In this document: piece by piece, positions 45,460 to 54,660 of the stretch | Position numbering within the stretch: the first letter of the stretch is position 1 | Layout: each line of letters starts with the position of its first letter | DNA from: Corynebacterium uropygiale | GTDB lineage: Bacteria; Actinomycetota; Actinomycetes; Mycobacteriales; Mycobacteriaceae | DNA: 64,000 bases | Assembly (NCBI RefSeq): GCF_021568315.1 | Contig: NZ_JAKGSI010000004.1 | Location: forward strand, 327,164-391,163 | Direction of reading: 5' to 3' | The notes under the pieces: model-generated | What the model was told of the DNA's origin: nothing | Database searches by the model: none | The model's input: only the letters and a program-made list of their open reading frames with translations | Position numbers and translations under genes: made by a program

Positions 45460-46160
45460 GGGCCGAAATCCTCCTCGTCCTCACCCTCACCTTCGGGATG
45501 TCCGGCGTGCGCTCGGTGCTCCGCCTCCTCGACGCGCTCCTGAGCCCCACGCCCCTCGAGCAGCAGCAGGTCACGCTCAACGCGCCCCAGTCCACCTCCC
45601 CGTGGCTGGACCTGGCGCTCCAGCTATGCTCCGCCGCCGTGCTCCTCGCCTGGGGCGGGCTGGCCCTCTACCTCTTAAGGCTCGACGGCCACCCCATCCC
45701 CCGGGGCCGGAAGGGGGACCTTGCAATCGGGGTGGGGCTGGCGGCGCTCATCGGGATCCCGGGCTTGGGCCTATACCTGTTCAGTCTCCACCACGGGTGG
45801 ACCCGGGAGGTCATCCCCAGCGCCTTCCACTACGCCTACCTGCAGATTCCCATCCTGCTGCTGTGGTCCGCTGCGAATGCGATCGCCGAGGAGTTCGTCG
45901 TCGTCCACTGGCTCATGACAAGACTCCGCGAGTGCCGCTGGGGCACGGTGGCCGTCGTGGCAGCCTGCGCTCTTCTCCGCGGGAGCTACCACCTCTACCA
46001 GGGGATATCCGCCGGGGTGGGCAATCTCCTCATGGGGATCGTCTTCGGCACGCTCTACGCGCGTACGGGGCGAGTGTGGCCGCTCGTCATCGCGCACTTC
46101 CTCATCGACGCCGTCGCTTTCGTGGGCTACCAGGCGCTCGGCGGGCTGCCGTGGGGGTAA
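45438..46160 (+). CDS. CPBP-family intramembrane metalloprotease
   Basis: The 240-residue membrane protein has about six helices and the ABI/CPBP motifs: EEF of NAIAEEFVVVHWL (the paired Glu), RGSYHLYQG (His) and HFLIDAV (second His/Asp). The family includes CAAX-type proteases and proteins linked to bacteriocin immunity; the role here is unknown. It overlaps the amidase gene by 22 bases and is probably cotranslated. Confidence 0.8.
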   Translation: MRSRRRLRAEILLVLTLTFGMSGVRSVLRLLDALLSPTPLEQQQVTLNAPQSTSPWLDLALQLCSAAVLLAWGGLALYLLRLDGHPIPRGRKGDLAIGVGLAALIGIPGLGLYLFSLHHGWTREVIPSAFHYAYLQIPILLLWSAANAIAEEFVVVHWLMTRLRECRWGTVAVVAACALLRGSYHLYQGISAGVGNLLMGIVFGTLYARTGRVWPLVIAHFLIDAVAFVGYQALGGLPWG

Positions 46161-46254
46161 GGCGGCCAGGAAGCAAAAGGGTGTTACATATCACATATCG
46201 CGTGTAGAGTGTGGGGACCTATTCCTGCGATACCAGCGACCCCAGGAGGACCAC

Positions 46255-47529
46255 ATGGATCACGATGCTCCGCCTCGATGGGCTTTCTGGCGCACCGTTC
46301 GACAGGATCATCCCGATTATGTCCGGTGGTTTATCGCCGATACCGCCAGCACCCTTGGGTCCGCTCTCATCTCAGTCCCGATCTCCCTGGCGAGTCTCCA
46401 CGTGACAGGAAGCCTCAGTCAAGCCGGTGTTGTCGGAGCAGTAACGGCTACTGGGGCAATGATCATGACAATTCCCTCCGGCATGATCACTGACAATTTC
46501 AACAAGAAAACACTGCTGGCATGCCACGGCATTATCCAGGCTCTGATCTGGGGCGTGTTTGCGCTTCTTCTCCTCTTTGAGCTCTTTACTTTTCCCCTTC
46601 TCCTTCTCTTCGGGGCATGCTCGGGGCTGGCCTCCGGGACTTTCGGCGGTCTCACCAACGCCGTCCTCCGCTTTGTGATTTCAGAGAATCTCTATGTCCA
46701 AGCGCAGGGGAAGAACAAGACGCGCGACAGCGTCATCTGGCTCACAGGTCTTCCCTTGGGCGGCCTCCTCTTTGGCATCGCTCCGAGCCTGCCTTTCTTT
46801 TTTCAATCGATTCTGGGGCTCGGTCCTCTCTACGCCTCGAGGTCTATCGAGCGTCCCCTTCCCAGCGCGCGCTCCGGAACACAATACTCTTTTGCCGAAT
46901 TCTGGCAGGACCTCCGCTTTTCCTTGGCGTGGATCTGGCGGTACCCGATCATTAGGGCGATCTTCACCATCGAGTGTTTTTCGAACCTCGCCAACTTCTT
47001 CCTCATCGCGGCTATCGATCTATGGCTCGCCTACCTCGGCGTTGCCGGCTGGATCATCGGACTCTGCTCTGCAATGTTTACCGCAGGAATGATCCTCGGG
47101 GGCCTCATCCAGGACAAACTCATCGCTCTCTTCCCCGGCCGCAGAATTATCCGCGTCGATATGGCCTGGGAGCTCTTCTGGTATCTCTTCTTGCTCGCCT
47201 TTTCCCAGCACTGGCCGCTCATCGCAGTTGCCGCCTTCGCCACCGTGATTCCCTCGGTTGCGCGTAATTCCTATGTCGGTGGTTTCCTGTCGTTGTCAGC
47301 CCCACCAGAGAAGCTCGGCAAGTGCTCGGCAGGCGCGCAATTCGTCACCAGCTTCCTTCCGATCATGGCCTCCGCGAGCGCCGGCACCATCCTTGGTCTC
47401 ATCGGCTTCCGGTGGAGCATGGTCCTCTGCACTGTGGTCTCTCTCATCGCCTTCATCCTTGCCAGCCGCACCCTGCTCAGCCAACTTCCCCTCGCGTCGG
47501 AGTTCGACACCATCCCAGTGTGCGACTAG
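46255..47529 (+). CDS. MFS transporter of lower GC than its neighbours
   Basis: The 424-residue protein has about twelve helices and the MFS loop GMITDNFNKKTLL between helices 2 and 3. It resembles drug or macrolide-type efflux proteins (MefA/TetV-like) in general form, but the substrate is not shown. AGGAGG lies five to ten bases upstream of the ATG. The codon use is visibly richer in A/T-ending codons than in flanking genes, which suggests transfer or a different history. A possible promoter (TTACAT, 15 bases, TAGAGT) lies at 46184-46210 beside an ACATATC direct repeat. Confidence 0.8.
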   Translation: MDHDAPPRWAFWRTVRQDHPDYVRWFIADTASTLGSALISVPISLASLHVTGSLSQAGVVGAVTATGAMIMTIPSGMITDNFNKKTLLACHGIIQALIWGVFALLLLFELFTFPLLLLFGACSGLASGTFGGLTNAVLRFVISENLYVQAQGKNKTRDSVIWLTGLPLGGLLFGIAPSLPFFFQSILGLGPLYASRSIERPLPSARSGTQYSFAEFWQDLRFSLAWIWRYPIIRAIFTIECFSNLANFFLIAAIDLWLAYLGVAGWIIGLCSAMFTAGMILGGLIQDKLIALFPGRRIIRVDMAWELFWYLFLLAFSQHWPLIAVAAFATVIPSVARNSYVGGFLSLSAPPEKLGKCSAGAQFVTSFLPIMASASAGTILGLIGFRWSMVLCTVVSLIAFILASRTLLSQLPLASEFDTIPVCD

Positions 47530-47568
47530 ACACCGCATCCCCGAGCCCCGTCGTTACACTACAAAGCC

Positions 47569-48846
47569 ATGGACGATATCGCACGGGACCGCTACGGGCG
47601 CCCGATCTATGACCGCTACGGGCGCCCCGTCCGGCGGAGATCGGCGTCGACGCACGACGCCGGGAACCCCACACCCCGGCCGCAAGTCTCTGGCCGTCAC
47701 CGCGCGCCTGAGCCCACCCGCGTCGAGCGGTCCGATGCCCCGCGCCAACACTTCCCCTCCCCGGAGGAACGCCGTGCCGCCCGGGCCCAGCAGCCTCAGC
47801 AGCCCCAGCGACCCCGTCAGCCCTACCAGGCACCGCAGCAGCCGTTTTCCCCACCCCACCCCCCGGCGCCCTCCTACTCCCGGCGCCCACAGGCTGCCCA
47901 CCCCGCACCACCCCGGCGCCGACCCCGGCTCAGGGTGCCCCGGCCCCGCGGCTGCGGCTGCTCCCTCTCGGGGCTTCTCTCGATCCTTGTCGTCGCCATC
48001 CTGGTCCTCGGGTTGTGGGCGGACGCCTCCCTCAACCGCGTCGACGCCCTTCCCGACTCCCACGTCTCCAACACTGCGGGCACGAACTGGCTGCTCGTCG
48101 GCTCGGACTCCCGTCAGGGCATGACGGAAGAGGACATCGCCCGCCTGGGGACCGGCGGGGACATCGGCACCGGCCGCACCGACACAATCATCCTCCTCCA
48201 CATCCCACGGATGGGTGGGGGCAAGCCCACCCTCGTGTCCATCCCCCGAGACTCCTATGTCTCCATCCCCGGCTATGGCTGGGACAAGATCAACGCGAGC
48301 TTCTCCTATGGCGGGCCGAAGCTCCTCGCGCAGACCGTCGAGCAAAATACGGGCCTGCGCATTGACCACTATGCGGAGATCGGCATGGGCGGCCTGGCGG
48401 GCGTCGTGGACGCCGTCAACGGGGTGGACGTCTGCGTGCAGGAAGCGATCACGGACCCGCTCGCCCAGCTCGACGTCCAGGCGGGCTGCCAAACCCTCGA
48501 CGGACCGACAGCCCTCGGCTATGTGCGCACCCGGGCCACAGCACAGGGCGATCTTGACCGCGTGGCCCGGCAGCGGCAGTTCCTCGGCGCGCTGCTCAAG
48601 GCGGCCACGTCCCCGTGGACTCTCCTCAACCCCTTCCGCCTGATCCCTCTCATCTCGACGGCAACGTCCTCCTTCACCGTCGATGAAGGCGACCACGTCT
48701 GGCACCTCGCTCGCGTGGCGTGGGCCATGCGCTCCGGCCCCGAGACCCAGACCGTGCCCGTCGGCGGATTCGCCGACTATGACGTGGGATCGGTGGTTCT
48801 CTGGGATGAGGCCGGAGCCGGCGCCCTGTGGGATTCGCTGCGCTAG
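47569..48846 (+). CDS. LytR-CpsA-Psr family cell-wall ligase
   Basis: The 425-residue protein has a long cytoplasmic N-terminus rich in Arg, Pro and Gln (residues 1-130), one membrane helix (about 133-152) and an extracytoplasmic LCP domain. Conserved segments are WLLVGSDSRQG, GGDIGTGRTDTIILLHI, SIPRDSYVSIPGYGWDKINASFSYGGP and GPTALGYVRTRATAQGDLDRVARQRQFL. In Corynebacteriales such enzymes attach arabinogalactan to peptidoglycan. The N-terminus begins with a repeated DRYGRP unit (17-bp direct repeat, period 24). Confidence 0.9.
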   Translation: MDDIARDRYGRPIYDRYGRPVRRRSASTHDAGNPTPRPQVSGRHRAPEPTRVERSDAPRQHFPSPEERRAARAQQPQQPQRPRQPYQAPQQPFSPPHPPAPSYSRRPQAAHPAPPRRRPRLRVPRPRGCGCSLSGLLSILVVAILVLGLWADASLNRVDALPDSHVSNTAGTNWLLVGSDSRQGMTEEDIARLGTGGDIGTGRTDTIILLHIPRMGGGKPTLVSIPRDSYVSIPGYGWDKINASFSYGGPKLLAQTVEQNTGLRIDHYAEIGMGGLAGVVDAVNGVDVCVQEAITDPLAQLDVQAGCQTLDGPTALGYVRTRATAQGDLDRVARQRQFLGALLKAATSPWTLLNPFRLIPLISTATSSFTVDEGDHVWHLARVAWAMRSGPETQTVPVGGFADYDVGSVVLWDEAGAGALWDSLR

Positions 48847-48852
48847 AGGCTC

Positions 48853-49767
48853 CTAGCGGATCGTCACCTCGCGCGACTTAATGTTCTGCAGCTTGCGCCG
48901 CTCCTCCGCGCTGAGCGGGGCGTCGTTGCTGAGCTCCTTCTCCAGCGCCGTGTTGAGCACCGCCATGGGCTCGGCATAGGACTCGGCCGGGACCGTGCGG
49001 TCCAGGTCAAAGACGGGAACGACGATCCCGTGGGTGCGGAAGACCCCGGCGAACTTCGTCTTCTCTCCCAGGTGGAGCTCCCCGCGCGCCGCGATCCGGG
49101 CCAGCGCGTTGAGCATGGCGTTCTCCGACTCGGTGGGGTACACCCAGCGGATGTGGGCCTTCGTGCCCGGGTCCACCCACCAGGCGGAGCCCGGAAGCTC
49201 GGGGGCGACCTGCGTGGAGGGAATGATGGCCTCGTTGGCCTGGCGGAAGCTGGCCGCCAGTTCGGGGGAGAGGCTCGCGGCCTGCCCCTCGGGGAGCCAC
49301 CAGTCGAAGTCCTCGTGCTCGGTGATGTCGAGGGTGGCGTCGGCGGGGAGGAGATCGCTCAGCGCGGGCTCCTGGCCGTCGGCGATCGCAGAGCTCAGGG
49401 TGTCCCCCGGTTGGGCGTCGAGCGCCCACTGGATGCAGCGGGCGAGGTCACGCCCCGGGTTCTGGGAGCGGCTGGCCGCCTGGAGGGCGATGAGCACGTC
49501 GTTCTCACGGGCCACGCCGGCCCCCGCCCCGGGCAGGAGGGTGACGAGGGTGATGGGGCGCGGCGCCTCGACGCTGAGGGGCAGCGGTGCCGTCGCGGAG
49601 GGAACGAATTCCTGGAGGGCGATGAGGTCCGCCTCCATGGCGAAACCGCCGAACGGCCGCGGGTCCTTCGCGAGGGCGGCGCGCTCGGCGGCGCGGGCAG
49701 CGAGCTTAGCCTGGCGGCGGCTCATGCCTTCAGGCAGCTGCTCTTTCGGTGTCTTCTTCTTGGCCAT
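48853..49767 (-). CDS. DUF5926-family protein of unknown function
   Basis: The 304-residue protein starts MAKKKTPKEQLPEGMSRRQAKLAARAAERAAL, a basic segment, followed by a soluble acidic body with PFGGFAMEADLIALQEFVPSA. This matches the DUF5926 family common in actinobacteria. It has no signal peptide or membrane helix. ATG 49767 is preferred because the basic start is the usual family start. The function is unknown. Confidence 0.8.
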   Translation of the reverse strand: MAKKKTPKEQLPEGMSRRQAKLAARAAERAALAKDPRPFGGFAMEADLIALQEFVPSATAPLPLSVEAPRPITLVTLLPGAGAGVARENDVLIALQAASRSQNPGRDLARCIQWALDAQPGDTLSSAIADGQEPALSDLLPADATLDITEHEDFDWWLPEGQAASLSPELAASFRQANEAIIPSTQVAPELPGSAWWVDPGTKAHIRWVYPTESENAMLNALARIAARGELHLGEKTKFAGVFRTHGIVVPVFDLDRTVPAESYAEPMAVLNTALEKELSNDAPLSAEERRKLQNIKSREVTIR

Positions 49768-49821
49768 GGGCACCACCATACCGGGTGCCCCGGACATGAC
49801 TGTCCGCGCTGGCCGGGGCGG

Positions 49822-50775
49822 TTATTCGGCGGGGAAGAACTTCTCCTGCACCTCGCGGAGAGTGTTCGCGGAGTGGGTGAAGCGCTCCATCTCGTGATCG
49901 GTGATCTCCAGCTCGACGACGCGGCGGATACCGTGGCGGTTGATGATCGCCGGGGTGCCGATGTAGATGTTCTCCTGGCCGTACTCGCCCTGCAGCAGCG
50001 CGGAGCACGGCAGGGCCACGTCCTGGTTCTGGAGGATGGCGCGGGTGATGCGGGCCAGGCCCATGCCGATGCCGTAGGAGGTCGAACCCTTGGCGTCGAT
50101 GATGTGGTAGGCGGCGTCGCGGGTCTCCTCGAAGATCTTCTCCAGGCGCCCCTCGAGCTCGGGATCCTTCTCCAGCTGCTTGCGCATGGAGACGCCGGCG
50201 ATCGTCGCGGAGGAGAGAACCGGGAGCTCCGTGTCCCCGTGCTCACCGATGATGTACGCGTGCACCGAGGACGGCGCCATCTCGTAGAGCTCGCCCAGCA
50301 TGTAGCGGAAGCGGGCGGAGTCCAGCACGGTGCCGGAACCGATGACGCGGTGGTGGTCAAGGCCCGAGTACTTCCAGGTGGCGTAGGTGAGGATGTCCAC
50401 CGGGTTGGAGGCGACGACGAAGATCCCGTCGAAGCCGTTCGCCATCACTTCGTCCACGATGGACTTCGTGATCTTCATGTTCTTTTCCACCAGCTGCAGG
50501 CGGGTTTCGCCCGGCTTCTGGGCGGCACCGGCGCAGAGGACGACGATGGCGGCGTCCTCGCAGTCCTTGTAGGTGCCCTTGCTCACGCGGGTGCGGGAGC
50601 TGGACCAGACCACGCCGTGGTTGAGGTCCATGACGTTGCCCTCGAGCTTCTTCTCATCGATGTCGATAATCGCGAGGTGATCACAGGTTCCCTGGTTGAC
50701 GAGGGCGTAGGCGTAGGCCACGCCCACGTCGCCCGCTCCGATGAGTACGACCTTGTTTCCGACGATGTCCTTCAT
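49822..50775 (-). CDS. ldh: L-lactate dehydrogenase
   Basis: The 317-residue NAD-dependent enzyme reduces pyruvate to L-lactate. It has [13 protein letters not shown], the substrate loop [12 protein letters not shown] with Gln at the specificity site (lactate, not malate), [20 protein letters not shown] and the active-site [16 protein letters not shown] precedes the ATG. Position near msrA and sodA is as in Corynebacterium glutamicum. Confidence 0.95.
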   Translation of the reverse strand: MKDIVGNKVVLIGAGDVGVAYAYALVNQGTCDHLAIIDIDEKKLEGNVMDLNHGVVWSSSRTRVSKGTYKDCEDAAIVVLCAGAAQKPGETRLQLVEKNMKITKSIVDEVMANGFDGIFVVASNPVDILTYATWKYSGLDHHRVIGSGTVLDSARFRYMLGELYEMAPSSVHAYIIGEHGDTELPVLSSATIAGVSMRKQLEKDPELEGRLEKIFEETRDAAYHIIDAKGSTSYGIGMGLARITRAILQNQDVALPCSALLQGEYGQENIYIGTPAIINRHGIRRVVELEITDHEMERFTHSANTLREVQEKFFPAE

Positions 50776-50920
50776 TGTTCCTGCCCTTCTTCACCCTTCG
50801 GGTTCGCGCGCCGCGGTGAAGAGGTGATCACCACGCCCCGTGGTTGTCGCACCGTCCTCGCCGCGCTGACGTCCCCATTATGCCCGATTCTGTGGGAATC
50901 TGTCCACAATGCGGGCAGAT

Positions 50921-51589
50921 TCACAAATCTTCGGGCATTGGGCAGGCGACACCCGTCGAGTGATGCGGACAATAACCCTGTGGGTTCTTTGCGAGATATT
51001 GCTGATGCTCGTCCTCCGCAAGGTAACACTGCCCGGCGAGCGGGGCCACCGCAGTCGTGACCGCCCCGTAGCCGTGCTCCGCGAGCCGCTCCCCATAGGA
51101 GTCGACGATCCGCTGCACCGCCCGCGCGTCCTCCTCCGCGTTCTCGCCCACCGTATAAATAACGGAGCGATATTGCGTTCCGACATCATTTCCCTGCCGG
51201 AATCCCTGCGTGGGGTCGTGCGATTCCAGCGCCTTTCTCACTAAATCCTCGAGGGTGATCCGCGCCGGATCATAAATAATCTGCACGACCTCCGCGTGGT
51301 TGGTTCGCCCCGTGCACACCTCCCGATACGTGGGGTGAGGCGTCTGCCCGCCGGCGTATCCCACCGCCGTGGACTCGACGCCCGGCAGGGACCAGAAGAG
51401 CTTCTCCGCGCCCCAGAAACAGCCGAGCCCCACGATGAGAACCCGCTGCTCAGGGCGCCAGGGCGCGCCGATCGGCGTGCCGAGGACCACGTGAGGCTGA
51501 GGGTGCGCGAGGACGGGCGTCGAGCCCCCACGGAGGGTCTCCTCAGCGGGGATGAGCTGCGGCTGCCCAGTGGAAAAGAGCCAACCCAT
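50921..51589 (-). CDS. msrA: Peptide methionine sulfoxide reductase A
   Basis: The 222-residue enzyme reduces methionine-S-sulfoxide. The catalytic Cys is in [25 protein letters not shown] and GTQYRSVIY are typical. Two further cysteines lie near the C-terminus (HHSTGVACP and GYCPH), able to act as resolving residues. It is divergent from sodA, which suggests shared oxidative-stress control of the 145-base interval. Confidence 0.93.
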   Translation of the reverse strand: MGWLFSTGQPQLIPAEETLRGGSTPVLAHPQPHVVLGTPIGAPWRPEQRVLIVGLGCFWGAEKLFWSLPGVESTAVGYAGGQTPHPTYREVCTGRTNHAEVVQIIYDPARITLEDLVRKALESHDPTQGFRQGNDVGTQYRSVIYTVGENAEEDARAVQRIVDSYGERLAEHGYGAVTTAVAPLAGQCYLAEDEHQQYLAKNPQGYCPHHSTGVACPMPEDL

Positions 51590-51644
51590 GGTTTCTCCTT
51601 ATTTTCGAATTTTCTTTTTCGGGTATTTGAACTTTTGGGGATGG

Positions 51645-51672
51645 TTGCCAAATCAACAGCAATGCCTATTAT
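51645..51672 (+). promoter_or_regulatory. Putative sodA promoter
   Basis: TTGCCA (51645-51650) and TATTAT (51667-51672) are 16 bases apart in the AT-rich msrA-sodA interval, about 60 bases before the sodA start. Confidence 0.5.
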
Positions 51673-51734
51673 GGGGACCATCCGAATTCCGGATGAAGAA
51701 CTCGCGACATCGATCGCAACAGAGAGGATTTTTC

Positions 51735-52337
51735 ATGGCTGTCTACGAACTTCCTGAACTCGATTACGCCTACGACGCCCTGGAGCCCCACATCGCTGGG
51801 GAGATCATGGAGCTTCACCACACGAAGCACCACCAGAACTACGTTAATGGCGCCAACGCTGCATTAGAGAAGCTGGAGAAGGCTCGTGAGGACGGCACCA
51901 TCGGCTCCGTCGTCACCCACCTGTCCAAGGACCTCGCCTTCAACCTCGGCGGCCACACCAACCACTCCATCTTCTGGAAGAACCTCTCCCCCAACGGCGG
52001 CGGCGAGCCCACCGGCGAGCTCGCTGAGGCCATCGCCCGCGACTTCGGCTCCTTCGAGAAGTTCAAGGAGCACTTCTCCGCGGCGGCCCTCGGCCTCCAG
52101 GGCTCCGGCTGGGCCGTGCTCGGTTATGACCACATCGCGGACCGCCTCGTCATCGAGCAGATGACTGACCAGCAGGGCAACCTCTCCGTCGACCTCACCC
52201 CGCTGCTTCTCCTCGACATGTGGGAGCACGCCTTCTACCTCCAGTACAAGAACGTCAAGGCCGACTACGTCAAGGCCGTCTGGAACGTCTTCAACTGGGA
52301 TGACGTCGCCGAGCGCTACGCCAAGGCCAAGGCCTAA
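51735..52337 (+). CDS. sodA: Superoxide dismutase (Mn/Fe type)
   Basis: The 200-residue enzyme dismutates superoxide. Metal ligands are visible: His in [12 protein letters not shown], His in NHSIFWKNL, then Asp and His in [17 protein letters not shown]. The Gly-Gly of NLGGHTNH and the GSGWAVL segment fit a Mn-type SOD. GAGAGGA lies 5-11 bases upstream of ATG 51735; the longer frame is not supported. Confidence 0.95.
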   Translation: MAVYELPELDYAYDALEPHIAGEIMELHHTKHHQNYVNGANAALEKLEKAREDGTIGSVVTHLSKDLAFNLGGHTNHSIFWKNLSPNGGGEPTGELAEAIARDFGSFEKFKEHFSAAALGLQGSGWAVLGYDHIADRLVIEQMTDQQGNLSVDLTPLLLLDMWEHAFYLQYKNVKADYVKAVWNVFNWDDVAERYAKAKA

Positions 52338-52357
52338 ACGCTACTCTCTCCCTGACA

Positions 52358-52416
52358 GGGCTCGCTGAGCTCCGCGAGCCCACTCACCCCGCCCCGGGCA
52401 TCCCGGCGGCGGGGTG
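52358..52416. terminator. Two hairpins between sodA and the LysR gene
   Basis: GGGCTCGC / GCGAGCCC (52358-52381) and CACCCCGCC / GGCGGGGTG (52385-52416) lie between the convergent genes and can end both transcripts. Confidence 0.65.
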
Positions 52417-52424
52417 TTCGCGTC

Positions 52425-53354
52425 TCAACGCTCCCCTGAGGTCTCGACGCCCACCCCTGCCGCCTCCGCCCCGCGCACCACCATCTCCCGGAACGCATCG
52501 ACGGGCGGGGCGGGGGCCGCATCCCGGCGCCACACCATGCCAATCCCCCGGTAGACGGGCGGATCCAGCGGCCGCAAGACGATCCCCTGGGGGACCAGGA
52601 AGGGGTCATCGAGCGGCAGCAGCGCCACCCCCAAACCCGCGGTGACCAGCCCGGACACGGTGGTGAGCTCCATCGACTCGAAGACGATCCGCAGCTTCAC
52701 CCCCCAGCGCTCGCTCAGCCGGTCGAGCATGATCCTCGTCCCGTAGCCGGGCAGCATCGCGATAACCGGCTCCCCCTCGATCTCCGCGAAGGCGATGGGC
52801 CCGCCCTCCGCCGCCCCGGGATGATCCTCCGGGAAGGCGAGGGCCAGCCGCTGCCGGCGCAACGGCAACCACTCGAGCGGCCCACCCGGCGCGCTCTCCT
52901 CCGGCTTCGGCCCGACGAGCGCCAAGTCCGCCTCGTCCGCGAGCACCCGCCGAACCAGCGCCTGCGCCGGCCCCTGGTGGAGGCGCACCGTGGCGTGGGG
53001 GTAGACCTGGCGATGGGCCCGGAGCAGATCCGGCACGAGCCACGTCCCCAGCGAGTGGATGAAGTCCAGCCGCACCGTGCCCCGGCCCGGATCCATGAGC
53101 CGCTGAACTCTCGCCCTGCCGGCGTCGAGCTCCCCCAGCGCCGCCTCCGCGTGGGGGAGGTAGGCGCGCCCGCGCTCGTTGAGCCGGATGCCGCGCCCGG
53201 CGCGGTCGAAGAGCTCTGCCCCGAGGCTTCTTTCCAGGGTGGCGATGCGCCGGGAGAGCGTCGGCTGCGTGATCCCCAGCTGGTCTGCCGCCTCCCCAAG
53301 GTGCTCCACCCGGGCCACGCGGAGGAAGCTGCGCAGCACCGTCTCGTCTTTCAT
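52425..53354 (-). CDS. LysR-family transcriptional regulator
   Basis: The 309-residue regulator has an N-terminal winged helix-turn-helix (SFLRVARVEHLGEAADQLGITQPTLSRRIATLERSLG) and a LysR substrate domain (FIHSLGTWLVPDLLRA and onward). It is divergent from an MFS gene 70 bases away, the normal arrangement for a LysR protein and its target. The interval (53355-53424) has an AT-rich centre. The inducer is unknown. Confidence 0.9.
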   Translation of the reverse strand: MKDETVLRSFLRVARVEHLGEAADQLGITQPTLSRRIATLERSLGAELFDRAGRGIRLNERGRAYLPHAEAALGELDAGRARVQRLMDPGRGTVRLDFIHSLGTWLVPDLLRAHRQVYPHATVRLHQGPAQALVRRVLADEADLALVGPKPEESAPGGPLEWLPLRRQRLALAFPEDHPGAAEGGPIAFAEIEGEPVIAMLPGYGTRIMLDRLSERWGVKLRIVFESMELTTVSGLVTAGLGVALLPLDDPFLVPQGIVLRPLDPPVYRGIGMVWRRDAAPAPPVDAFREMVVRGAEAAGVGVETSGER

Positions 53355-53424
53355 GCATGCTCCGTATCGTTTGACGTCATTTCGGACATTTTACTAATTA
53401 TTCTCCCCCTGCAACGATATCCCC

Positions 53425-54660
53425 ATGGCTGAGCTTGACGTGCATACCACTCCCCTCCCGCCCGGCATGCGCCGCACGGATGCCCGCTACCGGCGGGCCG
53501 TCGTCGCCATGCTCACGGCGGGGCTCGCGACGTTCAACGCGGTCTATGCCACCCAGGCCCTCCTCCCGGCGCTCGTCGATGAGTTCCACGTGAGCCCCGA
53601 CCGCGCCGCCCTCACCGTCTCGGTGACGACGGGCCTCCTCGCCATCAGCATCGTGCCGGCGTCGATCCTCTCGGAGCGCTTCGGGCGCGGCCGCGTCCTC
53701 ATCGTCTCCGCGCTCTGCGCCACGCTGCTGTCTCTGGCGCTGCCGTGGGCACCGTCGCTCGAGGTGCTCATCGGGCTGCGCACCCTGCAGGGCGTGGCGG
53801 TGGCCGGGGTGCCGGCCGTCGCGATGGCCTGGCTCAGCGAGGAGCTTGACCCCTCCGATGTCGGCGCCGCCATGGGCATTTATGTCGCGGGCACCACGGT
53901 GGGCGGGCTGAGCGGCCGACTCATCCCCTCGGGACTCATGGAGTTCCTCGATTGGCGCTGGGCGATGTTCGGCTCCTCCTGCATCGCGGTGGCCTGCGCG
54001 CTGCTCACGGTGCTGTTCCTCCCCACCCAGCGGCGCTTCCGCCCCAAGTCCATCAACCCCCGCCACGAGTTCTGGGCCACCGCCTCCCACGTCCGCAACC
54101 CGCGCCTTCTGGTCCTCTTCCTCTCGGCATTCCTCGGCATGGGCGCCTTCGTCTCGCTCTATAACTTCGTGAGCTTCCGCATGATGCACGAGTTCGGCCT
54201 CAGCGAGGGGCTCATCGGCCTCGTCTTCCTCATGTACCTCACGGGCACGTGGTCCTCCGCGCGGGTGAGCCGCGTCGTCGAGCGCTTCTCCCGCGGCCGC
54301 GTCATGGCGGGCTCGGCGGTGCTCATGCTGCTCTCCCTCCTCCTGCTCTTCCCCACGCACCTTGCGACGACACTCCTCGCGATGGCCCTCTTCACGGCCG
54401 CCTTCTTCGCCATCCACTCCATCGCCTCGGGCTGGGTGGGCGTGCTCGCCACCTCCCACCGCGCCGAGGGCTCCAGCATGTACCTCTTCTGCTATTACGC
54501 GGGCTCCTCCATCGTGGGGTGGCTCTCGGGCTGCGTCTTCGCCGCCGTCGAGTGGCGGGGCCTCGTCCTCTGGCTGCTCCTCCTCGCGGCGCTACTCTGC
54601 GGCGCGGCGGCCCTGGCCCTGCGCGCTGAGCAGCGGGATGCCCGGCGCGCCCTCGCTTAG
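53425..54660 (+). CDS. MFS transporter divergent from LysR gene
   Basis: The 411-residue protein has about twelve helices and the loop ILSERFGRGRVLIVSA between helices 2 and 3. It resembles YnfM/arabinose-efflux-like permeases. It is probably controlled by the adjacent LysR protein. The 3' end overlaps the convergent nuclease gene by 69 bases. The substrate is unknown. Confidence 0.85.
   Translation: MAELDVHTTPLPPGMRRTDARYRRAVVAMLTAGLATFNAVYATQALLPALVDEFHVSPDRAALTVSVTTGLLAISIVPASILSERFGRGRVLIVSALCATLLSLALPWAPSLEVLIGLRTLQGVAVAGVPAVAMAWLSEELDPSDVGAAMGIYVAGTTVGGLSGRLIPSGLMEFLDWRWAMFGSSCIAVACALLTVLFLPTQRRFRPKSINPRHEFWATASHVRNPRLLVLFLSAFLGMGAFVSLYNFVSFRMMHEFGLSEGLIGLVFLMYLTGTWSSARVSRVVERFSRGRVMAGSAVLMLLSLLLLFPTHLATTLLAMALFTAAFFAIHSIASGWVGVLATSHRAEGSSMYLFCYYAGSSIVGWLSGCVFAAVEWRGLVLWLLLLAALLCGAAALALRAEQRDARRALA

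Noticed and set aside
50877..50909. Possible ldh promoter (TTGTGG and CATAAT on the minus strand)
   Set aside because: The spacing is about 21 bases, too long for a normal promoter.
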